64,000 nt of DNA from Burkholderiales bacterium (GCA_020248865.1 JADCGS010000012.1:86885-150884); one strand, 5' to 3'. Shown: positions 47,977 to 62,497, numbered from the stretch's first letter. Notes: generated from the sequence alone by a model not told the origin. Program-made: numbers and translations.

Positions 47977-50103
47977 TTAGTGACCCACGCCACCGGCCTG
48001 CGCGGCCGTGTTCATGGTGTCGCCCTTGAGGCTCGGATAGCGCACGTGCTCGACCAGGTCCTGCGTCTGTTGGTCAGGCGCCGGAGTCAGCAGCGACACG
48101 ACCACCATCGTGATCAGCGCCGCCGGCATGCCGAAGATACCGGCCGAGATCGGCGCGATATCCCACCACGTGTTGTCGGCGACCGAGCTGGTCACGCCGA
48201 ACACGCTGCGCAGCCAGACCTGGGTGGTGGCCATGTAGTAGAACGTGATGGTCACGCCGACGATCATCGAGGCGATTGCGCCGTACTTGTTGGCCCGCTT
48301 CCAGAACACACCCGCCGCCAGCGGCACGAAGAAGCCCGCCGCCGCCAGCGAGAACGCCGCAGCCACCAGGAACAAGATGTCGGCCGGCGCGGCTGCCGCC
48401 GTGTAGGCCGCCAGCACCGCGACCACCAGCAGCAGGATCTTGGAGATCGTGATCCGCTTCTGGGTGGAGGCGTTCGGGTTGATCATCTTGTAGTACAGGT
48501 CGTGCGACAGCGCGTTGGCGATCGTCAGCAGCAGGCCGTCGGCGGTGGACAGCGCAGCGGCCAGGCCGCCGGCGGCCACCAGGCCCGAGATGACGTATGG
48601 CAGACCGGCGATCTCGGGCGTGGCCAGGACGATGATGTCCTGCCCCAGCGTGATCTCGGCCAACTGCACGATGCCGTCCTTGTTGACGTCGGTGATGTTG
48701 AGCAGCCGCGGATCGACCTTCTGCCACGACGCCACCCATCCCGGCAGGTCGGCGAAGTTCTTGCCGACGACCAGGGTGAAGATGTCGAACTTCACGAGCA
48801 CCGCCAGGGCCGGCGCCGAGAAGTACAGCAGGAAGATGCAGAACAGCGACCAGAACACCGAGCGGCGCGCCTCCTGCACCGATGGCGTGGTGTAGTAGCG
48901 CATCAGGATGTGCGGCAGCGCAGCCGTGCCGACCATCAGGCAAAGCACCAGCGCGAGGAAGTTCTTGCGCTTGCGGTCACGCTCGGCCTCGGCCTTGGCC
49001 GGGTCGGGGTTGGCCGAGAAGAACGGCTCCCCATGCGGCAGCGGCGGCGCCGCGCGCGCATTGTTGCTGCCGATCTGACCGCTCCAGATGCGACGTGCGT
49101 CGGCCTCCGTCTTCGGATAGTCGGCGAGCGCCTTCTCGGCGGCCTTCTGCTCGGCCATCGGCGCATTGGCGGCCTTCAGATCCGCCACGCGCTTCTCCGC
49201 CGCCTCACGGCCCGCGGTCCAGGTGCCCGGCAGCCCGTCGACGCGGGCCTTGGCATCGGCCGCACGCTGGCGGAAGATGTCCCGAACTTCCTTTTCCTTG
49301 GGGTCCGCGGTGAGCTGCTTCTCGCGCTCGGTGACCTTCTGCAGCACCGAGCCGTAGACCAACTGCGGCAGCGGAATGCCGGTGTGCTTGATCGACAGCC
49401 AGACTACCGGGATCAGGTAGGCAATGATGAGGATGATGTACTGCGCCACCTGCGTCCAGGTCACCGCACGCATGCCGCCCAGGAACGAGCAGACCAGAAT
49501 GCCCGCCAGACCCAGGAACACGCCGACCGTGAACTCCACGCCGGTGAAGCGCGAGGTGATCAGGCCCACGCCGTAGATCTGCGCCACCACGTAGACGAAC
49601 GACACCAGGATCGCGACCAGGATGCCGATGAAGCGCGCAGCGTTGCCGCCATAGCGCGCCCCGAGGAAGTCCGGGATCGTGAACTGGCCGAACTTGCGCA
49701 GGTACGGCGCCAGCAGGAAGGCCACCAGGCAGTAGCCGCCGGTCCAGCCGAGAATGAAGGCCAGACCGTCAAAGCCCTGCAGGTAAAGACCACCAGCCAT
49801 GCCGATGAACGAGGCGGCCGACATCCAGTCCGAGCCGGTCGCCATGCCGTTGAAGACGGCCGGCACACGTCGCCCCGCCACGTAGTACTCGGCGACGTCT
49901 GCCGTCCGGCTCATGATGCCGATGCCGGCATAAAGCGCGATGGTGGCAAACAGGAACACGTACCCGATCCACACGCGCGGCAGCCCGAGCTGTTCCAGGA
50001 TCGCCAGAACGACCAGGAACACCAGGAAGCCGCCCGTGTAGTACGAGTAGTACTTCTTGAGTTGGTTGAAAAACGCTCGATTCGAGCTGACCTGGGCGCT
50101 CAT
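47977..50103 (-). CDS. Sodium:solute symporter, VC_2705/ActP-like, probable acetate or short-chain acid permease
   Basis: 708 residues. The SSS core has YYVAGRRVPAVFNGMATGSDWMSAASF-type sequence (about 75-100), GGMRAVTWTQVAQYIILI, and ALSTADGLLLTIANALSHDLYY. Between two helices lies a charged insert of about 140 residues (roughly 255-395: KVTEREKQLTADPKEKEVRD onward, rich in Lys/Glu/Ala), predicted to be helical and cytoplasmic; such an insert is common in this branch. It overlaps the DUF4212 gene by one base, and acs lies upstream on the same strand, which points to acetate. Confidence 0.9.
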   Translation of the reverse strand: MSAQVSSNRAFFNQLKKYYSYYTGGFLVFLVVLAILEQLGLPRVWIGYVFLFATIALYAGIGIMSRTADVAEYYVAGRRVPAVFNGMATGSDWMSAASFIGMAGGLYLQGFDGLAFILGWTGGYCLVAFLLAPYLRKFGQFTIPDFLGARYGGNAARFIGILVAILVSFVYVVAQIYGVGLITSRFTGVEFTVGVFLGLAGILVCSFLGGMRAVTWTQVAQYIILIIAYLIPVVWLSIKHTGIPLPQLVYGSVLQKVTEREKQLTADPKEKEVRDIFRQRAADAKARVDGLPGTWTAGREAAEKRVADLKAANAPMAEQKAAEKALADYPKTEADARRIWSGQIGSNNARAAPPLPHGEPFFSANPDPAKAEAERDRKRKNFLALVLCLMVGTAALPHILMRYYTTPSVQEARRSVFWSLFCIFLLYFSAPALAVLVKFDIFTLVVGKNFADLPGWVASWQKVDPRLLNITDVNKDGIVQLAEITLGQDIIVLATPEIAGLPYVISGLVAAGGLAAALSTADGLLLTIANALSHDLYYKMINPNASTQKRITISKILLLVVAVLAAYTAAAAPADILFLVAAAFSLAAAGFFVPLAAGVFWKRANKYGAIASMIVGVTITFYYMATTQVWLRSVFGVTSSVADNTWWDIAPISAGIFGMPAALITMVVVSLLTPAPDQQTQDLVEHVRYPSLKGDTMNTAAQAGGVGH

Positions 50104-50366
50104 CAGTCTTCTCCCTCGGCTACGCCGTATTCCTCGTCAAGCCGCTTCATGGCGCGGGCGTAGTACCAGATGATGACGAGATAGATGACCATCGAGCCCT
50201 GCGCGGCCATGTAGAACGACAGCGGCCAACCGAAGAAGTTGATCGTCGCCAGTTCGCGCGCGAAAAAGCCCATGACGAAGGTCGACACGAACCAGATCGC
50301 CAGCAGGACCAGCGTGAGATTCAGGTTGCGTCGCCAATACTCTTGGTGTGCTTGTGTGAGTTGCAT
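50103..50366 (-). CDS. DUF4212 small membrane subunit of the symporter
   Basis: 87 residues, GGAG 6 bp before the ATG. Two helices (LTLVLLAIWFVSTFVMGFF and QGSMVIYLVIIWYYA) with the family start QEYWRRNLNL. It is nearly always encoded directly before a VC_2705-type symporter and is thought to be its small subunit. Its stop overlaps the symporter start. Confidence 0.92.
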   Translation of the reverse strand: MQLTQAHQEYWRRNLNLTLVLLAIWFVSTFVMGFFARELATINFFGWPLSFYMAAQGSMVIYLVIIWYYARAMKRLDEEYGVAEGED

Positions 50367-50407
50367 CGATTTCTCCAGTGAAATCTCCTTGGGTGCTTCG
50401 CTTCTGT

Positions 50408-51061
50408 CTAGGTGATGGGGTGCAGGGCCTCCTTGCGTGAGAAATCGGGGGATTCGTGACTGGCGCCACTAGTCGCCGCTGCGGCAGCCTTGTGGCGCGC
50501 CCGCGTGGACTCGAGGTCGCGCTTGAGCGTGGCCGCGTACTTGGGCTCGAAGGTCTTCAACTGCTCGTAGGTTCGCCAGGCCTCGCCGGACTCGCCCAGG
50601 TGGTGGTAGGTCATACTGAGCTGGTAATAACCGTAGGGAGAAAACGGCTGCAGCTTGACGTTGCTCTTGAGCGCCTCGACCGCCTCGGGCAGGCGGTCGG
50701 CGCGAATCAGGACCAACGCCAGGCCGTACCAGGCGCGGTCATGGTGCTCGTTGAGTTTCAGCGCGCGGCGGAAGCAGCGCTCGGCCTCGGCGCCCTGCTC
50801 GCGCTGCTCGTGGATGAAACCGAGGTTGAACCAGCCGTCGGCGTAATCGGGGTTGTGCTCGAGCACGCGCTCGAACACCGCGGTGGCCTCGGCCGACTCG
50901 CCCTGCTCCATTAGAAGCGCACCGAGGGTGGCGCCGGCCTTCGCATCGGCCGGGTCGAGGCGCACGATCTCCCGATACAGCTCGAGCGCGCGCTTCTTCA
51001 TGCCCACCGTCACGGCGACCGCCGCGAGCACGCCCAGATACCAGCGCAGGAGCGAATTCAT
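50408..51061 (-). CDS. Membrane-anchored tetratricopeptide-repeat protein
   Basis: 217 residues from ATG at 51059-51061, overlapping the previous stop (ATGA). One N-terminal helix (SLLRWYLGVLAAVAVTVG) then about five TPR units, e.g. KRALELYREIVRLDPADAKA, YADGWFNLGFIHEQREQGAEA, HDRAWYGLALVLIRADRLPE, and YGYYQLSMTYHHLGESGEA. Probably a scaffold. It sits between acs and the symporter genes; a role in that transport set is inferred only from place. Confidence 0.82.
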   Translation of the reverse strand: MNSLLRWYLGVLAAVAVTVGMKKRALELYREIVRLDPADAKAGATLGALLMEQGESAEATAVFERVLEHNPDYADGWFNLGFIHEQREQGAEAERCFRRALKLNEHHDRAWYGLALVLIRADRLPEAVEALKSNVKLQPFSPYGYYQLSMTYHHLGESGEAWRTYEQLKTFEPKYAATLKRDLESTRARHKAAAAATSGASHESPDFSRKEALHPIT

Positions 51062-51387
51062 CTCTGGCTTCCCCAAAGCTGCTGCCAGCGGGCACAGCCC
51101 GCCTGGTCGATGTCAGCCATGCAGGCTTCGCGGTGCGCGAAGCCGACGGCAAAGTAGGCAATGAACAGGATGAGAAAGGCGACCGCCGGAACGTGACCGT
51201 CGATGATCACCCGCGGCGTGACGACCCGCACCAGCCGCACGACCGGGCGGGTGAGGATGCCGAACAACTGGTAGACGAAGTTGTCGTGCCGCCGGCCCCA
51301 GTTGAAGATGCCGACGATGAACTGGCCGAACAGCGCCAGCGCCGCGACCAGGATCAACGACTGCAGGATGACCCACAGCAAGGCCAT
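51058..51387 (-). CDS. Small two-helix membrane protein (YggT-like)
   Basis: 109 residues from ATG at 51385-51387. Helices at about 5-27 (VILQSLILVAALALFGQFI) and 67-87 (VPAVAFLILFIAYFAVGFA), with the loop YQLFGILTRPVVRLVRVVTP resembling the YggT family. The C-terminus has three Cys-containing residues (HREACMADIDQAGCARWQQL). Coupled to the TPR gene by ATGA. Function unknown. Confidence 0.75.
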   Translation of the reverse strand: MALLWVILQSLILVAALALFGQFIVGIFNWGRRHDNFVYQLFGILTRPVVRLVRVVTPRVIIDGHVPAVAFLILFIAYFAVGFAHREACMADIDQAGCARWQQLWGSQR

Positions 51388-51575
51388 TGCCGACCTTCCC
51401 CTTCTGTCTTGCGCCGCGCGGGGCAGCCATCGGGCTGCACCGCGCGTCTCCTTGTTGCTGCACGGCGGAGGCGGCTCGTCGTCCGCCCTCTCGCACATGA
51501 CTCCCTGATTGCTGCCTCAACTCCTCATGCTTCTGCCCGGCCCGACGCACATCCGCCGCCGCCTCCCCGCCCGCA

Positions 51576-53558
<1,983 letters not shown>

Positions 53559-53842
53559 CGGCAAACCCTCGAACTGTTGTGTTTTTCTGCGCCAAACCTG
53601 CGGAAGCTAGGAAGAGCCCCTTACGCCATCCTTACGTGGGAACCTCACAGCCCGGTGCTATGCAACATCAGGCACGCTCGTCCGCGAGCGGAACGGTGCC
53701 GGAGCGGCGCAGCGAAGCGCAGGATTAGGGAAGACCCGGGGAGGTACGGTGTACGGTGCGGTTTCGACACCATCCAACGTGTGGGCGAGGCGCTGGGGGT
53801 CGAACCGACCGCGACCGCGCCGCCCTTTCGGGGAGAACCTTG

Positions 53843-54238
53843 ATGACGGCGACCTGCGCCTGCGGCGACTCATCCATCACGGCGAATGCCCACCCGCGGA
53901 TGCTCGGCGTATGCCATTGCACCAACTGCAAGCGACGCACCTGAAGCGCCTTCGGGATCTCGGCCTACTTCGCCAGGGACGCGGTGGTCCGCCAGGTGGG
54001 CCAGACCCACGTGTATGCCTTCCACCACGCCGCACAAGACCACGACCAGGCGCGTCACTTTTGCGCCCGCTGCGGCACGACGCTGTTCTGGTTCGTCTCG
54101 GCGCTGCCAGACCTGATCGGCATTGCGGGCGGGTGCTTCGCCGGCGAGGCTCTGCCGGAGCCGACCTACTCGGTCACCGACGGCCAGCGAGAGCCGTGGG
54201 TGTCTCTGCCCGGCACCTGGAAGGTTTGGGCTCAGTAA
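53843..54238 (+). pseudogene. GFA/CENP-V-family protein gene with an in-frame TGA
   Basis: 132 codons from ATG at 53843 to TAA at 54236-54238 with TGA at 53942-53944. Before it: TCACGDSSITANAHPRMLGV, CHCTNCKRRT. After it, same frame: SAFGISAYFARDAVVRQVGQ and HFCARCGTTLFWFVS. The family normally reads CxxCQRRTGSAF, so one change (GGA to TGA) broke it. Zinc ligands of both halves (CAC, CHCTNC, CARCG) are otherwise kept, so the event is recent. These proteins bind zinc, and some handle glutathione-formaldehyde adducts. Confidence 0.85.
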
Positions 54239-54260
54239 AGCCCCACACGGTTCAAGTACG

Positions 54261-54282
54261 AAGGGCCCCATGCGGGGCCCTT
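54261..54282. terminator. Bidirectional terminator-like hairpin
   Basis: Stem AAGGGCCCC / GGGGCCCTT with loop ATGC, between the broken GFA gene and tRNA-Ser(CGA). Flanks have only short T runs. Confidence 0.55.
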
Positions 54283-54287
54283 GGCGT

Positions 54288-54378
<91 letters not shown>

Positions 54379-54437
54379 GGGTGTGCTGACTGACGGCGCA
54401 CGGGTGGCCCTCCGGCGCGAAGGACGCGGATTCTATC

Positions 54438-55934
<1,497 letters not shown>

Positions 55935-57527
55935 TCAGGACCCGGCGCCGGTGGCGCCGCTCGGGTCGGCTGCGTCGGCTGCGCCGGCTGCGTCGGCTGC
56001 GTCGGCTGCGTCGGCTGCGTCGGCTGCGTCGGCTGCGTCGGCTGCATCGGTTGCGGCGGTTGCGGCGGGCGCCGCGGGACCCCCGGCCGCAGCCGACCCG
56101 AACGACACCTCGCAGCGCGGCGCATCGCTCGGTGCGTCGTCGCCGGCGCCGGCAACGCCGGCCGCCCGCGGCTGCCGCCGCTGCGCCGCGCGCGCGGCGG
56201 CGTTGAGCCGCCGCAGTTCCGCCAACCGCTCGCCGATCCGGCCTTCCAGGCCACGCTCGGTCGGCACGTACCAGTGCTGCGGCCGCATGCCGTCGGGCAG
56301 ATAGCTCTCGCCAGCTGCGAATCCGCCCGCCTCGTCGTGCGCGTAGCGGTAGCCCTTGCCGTAGTCGAGCTGCTGCATCAGCCGCGTGGGCGCGTTGCGC
56401 AGCCGCAGCGGTACCGGCCGCGAGCCGTCCTGCTGCACGAAGGCGCGCACCGCGTTGTAGGCGCGGTAAACAGCGTTCGACTTGGCTGCCGCCGCCAGAT
56501 AGACCACCGCCTGCGCCAGCGCCAGCTCGCCCTCGGGTGAGCCGAGTCGCTCGTAGGTCTCGGCCGCCTGCAGCGCCAGTTGCAGCGCGCGCGGGTCGGC
56601 CAGGCCGATGTCCTCCACCGCCATGCGCACCACGCGCCGCGCGACGTAGCGCGGGTCGGTGCCGCCGTCGAGCATGCGCACCATCCAGTACAGCGCCGCG
56701 TCGGGATCGGAACCGCGCACGCTCTTGTGCAGCGCCGAGATCTGGTCGTAGAAGTTCTCGCCGCCCTTGTCGAAGCGGCGCAGCGTGGCCGGCAGCGCCT
56801 CGCGCAGGAACGATTCGTCCACCGCTGCCGCCCGCCCCGACGCGAGGCTGGCGACGATCTGCACCGCGTTGAGCAGCCGGCGGGCGTCGCCATCGGCCAG
56901 ATCGACGAGCATGCGCCGCGCCGCCGGCTCGAGCGCCGGCGCGCCGCCCTCCTGCGCCAGCAGCGCCAGCGCACGGTCGATGAGCGATTGCAGGTCGGCC
57001 TCGTCCAGCGGTTCGAGCACGTACACCGCGGCGCGCGAGAGCAGCGCACCCACCACCTCGAACGACGGGTTCTCGGTGGTGGCGCCGATGAACACGAACA
57101 GACCCGCTTCCACGTGCGGCAGGAAGGCGTCCTGCTGCGCCTTGTTGAAGCGGTGCACTTCATCGACGAACACCACCGTGGCCCGCCCGCTGGCCGCCAG
57201 CGTGGCCTGCGCGCGCTCCACCGCCTCGCGGATGTCCTTGACCCCGCCCAGCACCGCCGAGATGGCGATGAAGGGCAGCCCGAAGGCATCGGCCATCAGT
57301 CGGGCCAGCGTGGTCTTGCCGACACCCGGCGGCCCCCACAGGATCATCGAGTGCGGCCGGCCCGACCCGAAGGCCGCCCGCAGCGGCTTGCCGGCACCGA
57401 GCAGGTGCCGCTGGCCGATCACCTCGTCCAGGCGCCGCGGACGCAGGCGCTCGGCCAGCGGTACGACAGTCGGGTCGGCCGGCGCGGGCAAGCCGGCCGG
57501 GGGCGCGGGTGAGAACAGGTCAGCCAT
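55935..57527 (-). CDS. rarA: Replication-associated recombination protein A (RarA/MgsA) with a repetitive C-terminal tail
   Basis: 530 residues. AAA+ core: LRPRRLDEVIGQRHLLGAGK, Walker A GPPGVGKTT, Walker B VVFVDEVHRFNKAQQDAFLP, sensor ATTENPSFEV. The C-terminal tetramerisation region has KSVRGSDPDAALYWMVRMLDGG and AQAVVYLAAAAKSN. It acts at stalled forks and recombination ends. Normal members end near YVPTERGLEGRIGERLAEL (about residue 425). Here roughly 100 low-complexity residues follow, ending with DAA repeated about nine times from a 9-bp tandem repeat. Confidence 0.93.
   Translation of the reverse strand: MADLFSPAPPAGLPAPADPTVVPLAERLRPRRLDEVIGQRHLLGAGKPLRAAFGSGRPHSMILWGPPGVGKTTLARLMADAFGLPFIAISAVLGGVKDIREAVERAQATLAASGRATVVFVDEVHRFNKAQQDAFLPHVEAGLFVFIGATTENPSFEVVGALLSRAAVYVLEPLDEADLQSLIDRALALLAQEGGAPALEPAARRMLVDLADGDARRLLNAVQIVASLASGRAAAVDESFLREALPATLRRFDKGGENFYDQISALHKSVRGSDPDAALYWMVRMLDGGTDPRYVARRVVRMAVEDIGLADPRALQLALQAAETYERLGSPEGELALAQAVVYLAAAAKSNAVYRAYNAVRAFVQQDGSRPVPLRLRNAPTRLMQQLDYGKGYRYAHDEAGGFAAGESYLPDGMRPQHWYVPTERGLEGRIGERLAELRRLNAAARAAQRRQPRAAGVAGAGDDAPSDAPRCEVSFGSAAAGGPAAPAATAATDAADAADAADAADAADAADAAGAADAADPSGATGAGS
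55966..56055 (-). repeat. 9-bp tandem repeat inside the 3' end of rarA
   Basis: About ten units of TCGGCTGCG (plus strand), seven perfect and three with one change, encoding Asp-Ala-Ala on the minus strand. Because the unit is a multiple of three, slippage changes tail length but keeps the frame. Confidence 0.92.
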
Positions 57528-57588
57528 GCAGGATCGCTCGCAGAGCGGTCAGGCTAGCATTCGCGCATCGTCAAGCTCGGAGAAACGA

Positions 57589-58032
57589 ATGAAGCACTGG
57601 ATCGCCGCCGCCGCCCTGGGCCTGTTGGCCGGCGCGGCCCTCGCGCAGCCCGATGCGCTGCAGAAGGCAGAGAAGGAAAAGGGCGCGGTCAAGACCGCCA
57701 GCGGGCTCGTCTTCCTGTCGCAGCGCGAGGGCAAGGGCAACCCGCCGCAGCCCACCGACACGGTGCGCGTGCACTACAAGGGCTACTTCCCCGACGGCAA
57801 GGAGTTCGACTCCAGCCACAAGCGCGGCGCGCCCGCGGAGTTCCCGCTGAACCGCGTGATCAAGTGCTGGACCGAGGGCGTGGGCCTGATGAAGCCGGGC
57901 GGCAAGGCCAAGCTAACCTGCCCGCCAGCCATCGCCTACGGCGAGCGCGGCGCCGGCGGCGTGATTCCGCCCAATGCGGTGCTGCACTTCGAGGTGGAGC
58001 TGCTGGGGATCGTGGCCGGCGCGAACAAGTGA
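57589..58032 (+). CDS. FKBP-type peptidyl-prolyl isomerase, exported
   Basis: 147 residues from ATG at 57589 (GGAGAAACGA upstream). Signal peptide cleaved after GAALAQ. FKBP core: VRVHYKGYFPDGKEFDSSH, FPLNRVIKCWTEGVGLMKPG, KLTCPPAIAYGERGAGGVIP, FEVELLGI. It would speed Xaa-Pro folding in the periplasm. An extra Cys pair (Cys94 region KCWTEG and LTCPPA) is present. Transcribed away from rarA across 61 bp. Confidence 0.9.
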   Translation: MKHWIAAAALGLLAGAALAQPDALQKAEKEKGAVKTASGLVFLSQREGKGNPPQPTDTVRVHYKGYFPDGKEFDSSHKRGAPAEFPLNRVIKCWTEGVGLMKPGGKAKLTCPPAIAYGERGAGGVIPPNAVLHFEVELLGIVAGANK

Positions 58033-58097
58033 TCCGACCACGACGGACTTGAAGGTCTTGCCGCGTGGCGATGCTGGCGCGACAAGCCATGCGACCG

Positions 58098-58268
58098 ACC
58101 CTTACCCCCGCCCCTGTCCCGCCGATGCGGGCGAGGGGAGCAAACCCTCTCCCAGATCAGTGGGAGTGGCGCGCCAGGTGCTGCTGGTCAATCTGCAGCG
58201 CGGCGAGCGGAGCAAACCCTCTCCCACGTCAGTGGGAGAGGGTGCTCGCGAAGCGAGCGGGTGAGGGC
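58098..58268. repeat. Intergenic palindromic repeat cluster between the FKBP gene and lolA
   Basis: Two imperfect direct copies of GAGCAAACCCTCTCCCA followed by TCAGTGGGAG (58135-58166 and 58207-58243), 72 bp apart. Each is itself a dyad: CCCTCTCCCAC pairs with GTGGGAGAGGG in the second copy. A second hairpin GCTCGC / GCGAGC follows. Elements like this are common dispersed palindromes in GC-rich proteobacteria and may also end the convergent transcripts. Confidence 0.65.
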
Positions 58269-58327
58269 CTGCTGCGCATCGACCACAGCCGAATCCGCCA
58301 TAGAGCGCAGCGTGTCGACTCAGCGAC

Positions 58328-58963
58328 TCAGTTTTCCTGCAACACGTCCGCCCCCGCCGGCGGCGTGAAGCGGAAGGTCTCGGGCGAGACCTTCGGATTG
58401 CGCTCGACCTTGCTGAAGACGAGTTGCGACACCTGGCCGAAGCTGTCGGTCAGGCGCATCGCCCCCGGCAGGCCGTCGCGAAAGCCGATCTCGATGCGCG
58501 CGAACGGCGAGTCGGTGGCGCGCGGCGTGGCCTCGATCCAGGACAGCCCCTCGCGCTCGCCCGCCGTCTTGACGGCGAAGTCGCGCTCGAAGTCGTTGCT
58601 GCCGAACAGGATCGAGGCCGGGCTGGCGGGCAGCGCGCCCGCCAGCTTCCTCACGGTGACCTGGTTCAGGTCCTTGTCGTACAGGTAAAGGCGCTCGCCG
58701 TCACCGACGATCACCTGCACGTACGGTTTGGCGTAAACCCAGCGGAACCGCCCGGGCCGCTGGAAGGCGAAACTGCCGCTGGACACCTGCGCGGCAGCGC
58801 CGGCGCGCGCGATGACGCGCTGAGTAAACTCCCCGCGCGCCGCCTGCGTCTGCGACAGGAACTGGCGCAGCTGCTCCACGCTGGCCTGCGCCACACCGGC
58901 CCCCAGGCCCAGGGCGGCAGCGAAAATGAAAACCAGGGCCTGGCGTCGATGCAGGATGATCAT
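58328..58963 (-). CDS. lolA: Outer-membrane lipoprotein carrier protein LolA
   Basis: 211 residues from ATG at 58961-58963, overlapping the ftsK stop (ATGA). Signal ends GVAQAS. Mature LolA landmarks: [59 protein letters not shown], and [18 protein letters not shown]. It carries lipoproteins from LolCDE to LolB across the periplasm. ftsK-lolA-rarA order is conserved. Confidence 0.94.
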   Translation of the reverse strand: MIILHRRQALVFIFAAALGLGAGVAQASVEQLRQFLSQTQAARGEFTQRVIARAGAAAQVSSGSFAFQRPGRFRWVYAKPYVQVIVGDGERLYLYDKDLNQVTVRKLAGALPASPASILFGSNDFERDFAVKTAGEREGLSWIEATPRATDSPFARIEIGFRDGLPGAMRLTDSFGQVSQLVFSKVERNPKVSPETFRFTPPAGADVLQEN

Positions 58964-61299
58964 TCGCGGTTGGGCTGGATGATCTCGCGGTTGCCGTTGC
59001 TGAGCATCGGCGTCACGAGCCCGGCCTTCTCCATGTCTTCCAGCAGGCGCGCGGCCCGGTTGTAGCCGATGCGCAGGTGCCGCTGCACCAGCGAGATGCT
59101 GGCGCGCTTGTTCTTGATGACCACTTCTACGGCCTGGTCGTACAGCGGATCGGCTTCGCCGCCCGCAGCCGCGCCGCCGCCTTCGGCGCCCGGCAGCGCC
59201 GCGTCGGGCGCATCGAGGATGCCCTCGACGTACTGCGGCGCCCCCTTGGCCTTCAGAGCCTCCACTACGCGGTGCACCTCGCTGTCGGAGACGAAGGCGC
59301 CATGCACCCGCACCGGCAGGCCGGTGCCGGCCGCAAGATAAAGCATGTCGCCCTGCCCCAGCAGTGCCTCGGCGCCCTGCTGGTCGAGGATGGTGCGCGA
59401 GTCCACTCGGCTCGATACCTGGAAACTGATGCGCGCCGGGATGTTGGCCTTGATGAGGCCGGTGATCACGTCGACGCTCGGCCGCTGCGTGGCGAGGACG
59501 AGGTGCATGCCGGCGGCGCGCGCCTTCTGCGCGATGCGCGCGATCAGTTCCTCGACCTTCTTGCCGGTGACCATCATCAGGTCGGCCAGCTCGTCGATCA
59601 CCACCACGATCATCGGCAGCGGGCCGAGCGGCTCGGGGTCGTCCGGCGTGAGCGAGAACGGATTGGGCACCTTCTGCTCGCGCGCAGCGGCCTCGGCGAT
59701 CTTCTGGTTGTAGCCAGACAGCGAGCGCACGCCGAGCTTGGACATCAGCTTGTAGCGCCGGTCCATCTCGTGCACGCACCAGTTGAGCGCGTGGCCGGCC
59801 TCGCGCATGTCGGTCACCACGGGCGCCAGCAGGTGCGGAATGCCCTCGTAGACCGACAGCTCGAGCATCTTGGGGTCGATCAGGATCATCCGCACCTGCG
59901 ACGGGTCGGCCTTGTAGAGCACCGACAGAATCATCGCGTTGATGCCGACCGATTTGCCCGACCCGGTAGTGCCGGCCACCAGCAGGTGCGGCATGCGTGC
60001 CAGATCCACCACCACCGGCTTGCCGCCGATGTCCTTGCCCAGGCCAAGCGTGACGAGCGAGTGGCTGTCGTTGTAGACGGTCGAGCCCAGAATTTCCGAG
60101 AGCTTCACCGTCTGCCGCTTCGGGTTGGGCAGCTCCAGCCCCATCAGGTTCTTGCCGGGAATGGTCTCCACCACGCGAATCGACACCAGGCTCAGCGCCC
60201 GCGCCAGATCCCTGGCGAGATTGACGATCTGGCTGCCCTTGACGCCGGTGGCGGGCTCGATTTCGTAGCGCGTGATGACCGGGCCCGGATACGCGGCCAC
60301 CACCGTCACGTCGACGCCGAAGTCCTTGAGCTTCTTTTCGATCAGGCGCGAGGTGAACTCGAGCGTGTCGGTGGAAATGGCCTCGACGGCCGGCGGCGGC
60401 TCGTCGAGCAGGTCGAGCGGCGGCAGGCGCGCATCGACCATCTCGGCAAACAGGGGCACCTGCTTTTCCTTCTGCTTGCGCTCGGAGGCAGCCACGCGCG
60501 CGGCGGGCCGCTCGATGTGCACCGGCGGCGCCTCCTCGATGCGCCCGATCTCCTGCTCCACCACGGCGGCGCGCTCCTCGCGCGCCGCCTCGCCGATGGC
60601 ACGGTCTTCCTTGGCCTCACGGGCCTGGCGCAGCCGCGCCACCACCTGCTCGAACAGCGCGCCCACGCGCTCGGCCACGCCGAGCCAGGAGAAGTCGAAG
60701 AACAGGCTGGCCGCCAGCGAGATCAGCACCAGCGACAGCACGGTGGCCGCCGTGATCCCGATGGCGGCCACCACCGGCGGACCCAGCAGGCTGCCGACGA
60801 TGCCGCCCGCCGCGCCCGGAAGCGCCATGCCGAGCCCCTGCAGGCGCAACGCTTCGAGCACGGTGCTGGCCAACACCAGCACCACGAGTCCCAGCGCCTG
60901 CAGCCAGTCGGGCAGGCCCTCGTCTGCGTAGGGCGCGTGCAAACGGCGGAAACTGCGCACCACCCAGGCGACCGCAGCGGCGACCCACCACCAGGCCGAC
61001 ACGCCAAAGACGAGGTAGAGCAGATCGGCGATCCACGCGCCGACGCGACCGCCCGCATTGCCGATCGACACCGCCGCAGCCGCGTGCGAGAAGCCGGGAT
61101 CGGTGCGCGTGTAGGTCAGAAGAAAGGCGGCGAGCGCCAGTACCGCCAGGGCCGCCAGCACCAGCAGCGCCTCGCGCACCAGGCGCAGGGCGCGCGGTGG
61201 CGGCCCGGCCGCCGTGGCTGCGGTGCGCGCTGGCCGCCAGATGCCGCCGGCCGGCGTGAGGTCGGCGCCTTCGGCGCGCGCAGCAGAGCGACTGACCAT
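58960..61299 (-). CDS. ftsK: DNA translocase FtsK
   Basis: 779 residues from ATG at 61297-61299; shorter than E. coli FtsK (1329) because the linker is short. Four N-terminal helices (about 40-200), a charged linker, then the motor: [20 protein letters not shown], Walker [14 protein letters not shown], Walker [15 protein letters not shown], and [20 protein letters not shown]. The gamma winged helix ends [20 protein letters not shown] and binds KOPS. It pumps DNA at the septum and starts XerCD dimer resolution. Confidence 0.96.
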   Translation of the reverse strand: MVSRSAARAEGADLTPAGGIWRPARTAATAAGPPPRALRLVREALLVLAALAVLALAAFLLTYTRTDPGFSHAAAAVSIGNAGGRVGAWIADLLYLVFGVSAWWWVAAAVAWVVRSFRRLHAPYADEGLPDWLQALGLVVLVLASTVLEALRLQGLGMALPGAAGGIVGSLLGPPVVAAIGITAATVLSLVLISLAASLFFDFSWLGVAERVGALFEQVVARLRQAREAKEDRAIGEAAREERAAVVEQEIGRIEEAPPVHIERPAARVAASERKQKEKQVPLFAEMVDARLPPLDLLDEPPPAVEAISTDTLEFTSRLIEKKLKDFGVDVTVVAAYPGPVITRYEIEPATGVKGSQIVNLARDLARALSLVSIRVVETIPGKNLMGLELPNPKRQTVKLSEILGSTVYNDSHSLVTLGLGKDIGGKPVVVDLARMPHLLVAGTTGSGKSVGINAMILSVLYKADPSQVRMILIDPKMLELSVYEGIPHLLAPVVTDMREAGHALNWCVHEMDRRYKLMSKLGVRSLSGYNQKIAEAAAREQKVPNPFSLTPDDPEPLGPLPMIVVVIDELADLMMVTGKKVEELIARIAQKARAAGMHLVLATQRPSVDVITGLIKANIPARISFQVSSRVDSRTILDQQGAEALLGQGDMLYLAAGTGLPVRVHGAFVSDSEVHRVVEALKAKGAPQYVEGILDAPDAALPGAEGGGAAAGGEADPLYDQAVEVVIKNKRASISLVQRHLRIGYNRAARLLEDMEKAGLVTPMLSNGNREIIQPNRE

Positions 61300-61360
61300 G
61301 GGCGCCAATTATAGGAGCGCACCGACGGCGGCGCCCCGGATTCGGCTGGACGCGCCTACC

Positions 61361-62403
<1,043 letters not shown>

Positions 62404-62497
62404 GGGCCGCGCGCCGCCCGCGCCCGCGCCCATTCGGCACACCCCGCGCCGCGCTCCCGCCGCACCGGGGCCGGCCAATGCTGGTCCCGGGCCTGCC

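Noticed and set aside
53942..53944. Selenocysteine at the in-frame TGA of the GFA gene
   Set aside because: The family has Gly there, not Cys; no clear hairpin of the needed kind follows, and no selenocysteine genes are in view. A nonsense mutation is simpler.
55966..56055. CRISPR array
   Set aside because: The repeat unit is 9 bp, contiguous without spacers, and lies in the coding end of rarA.
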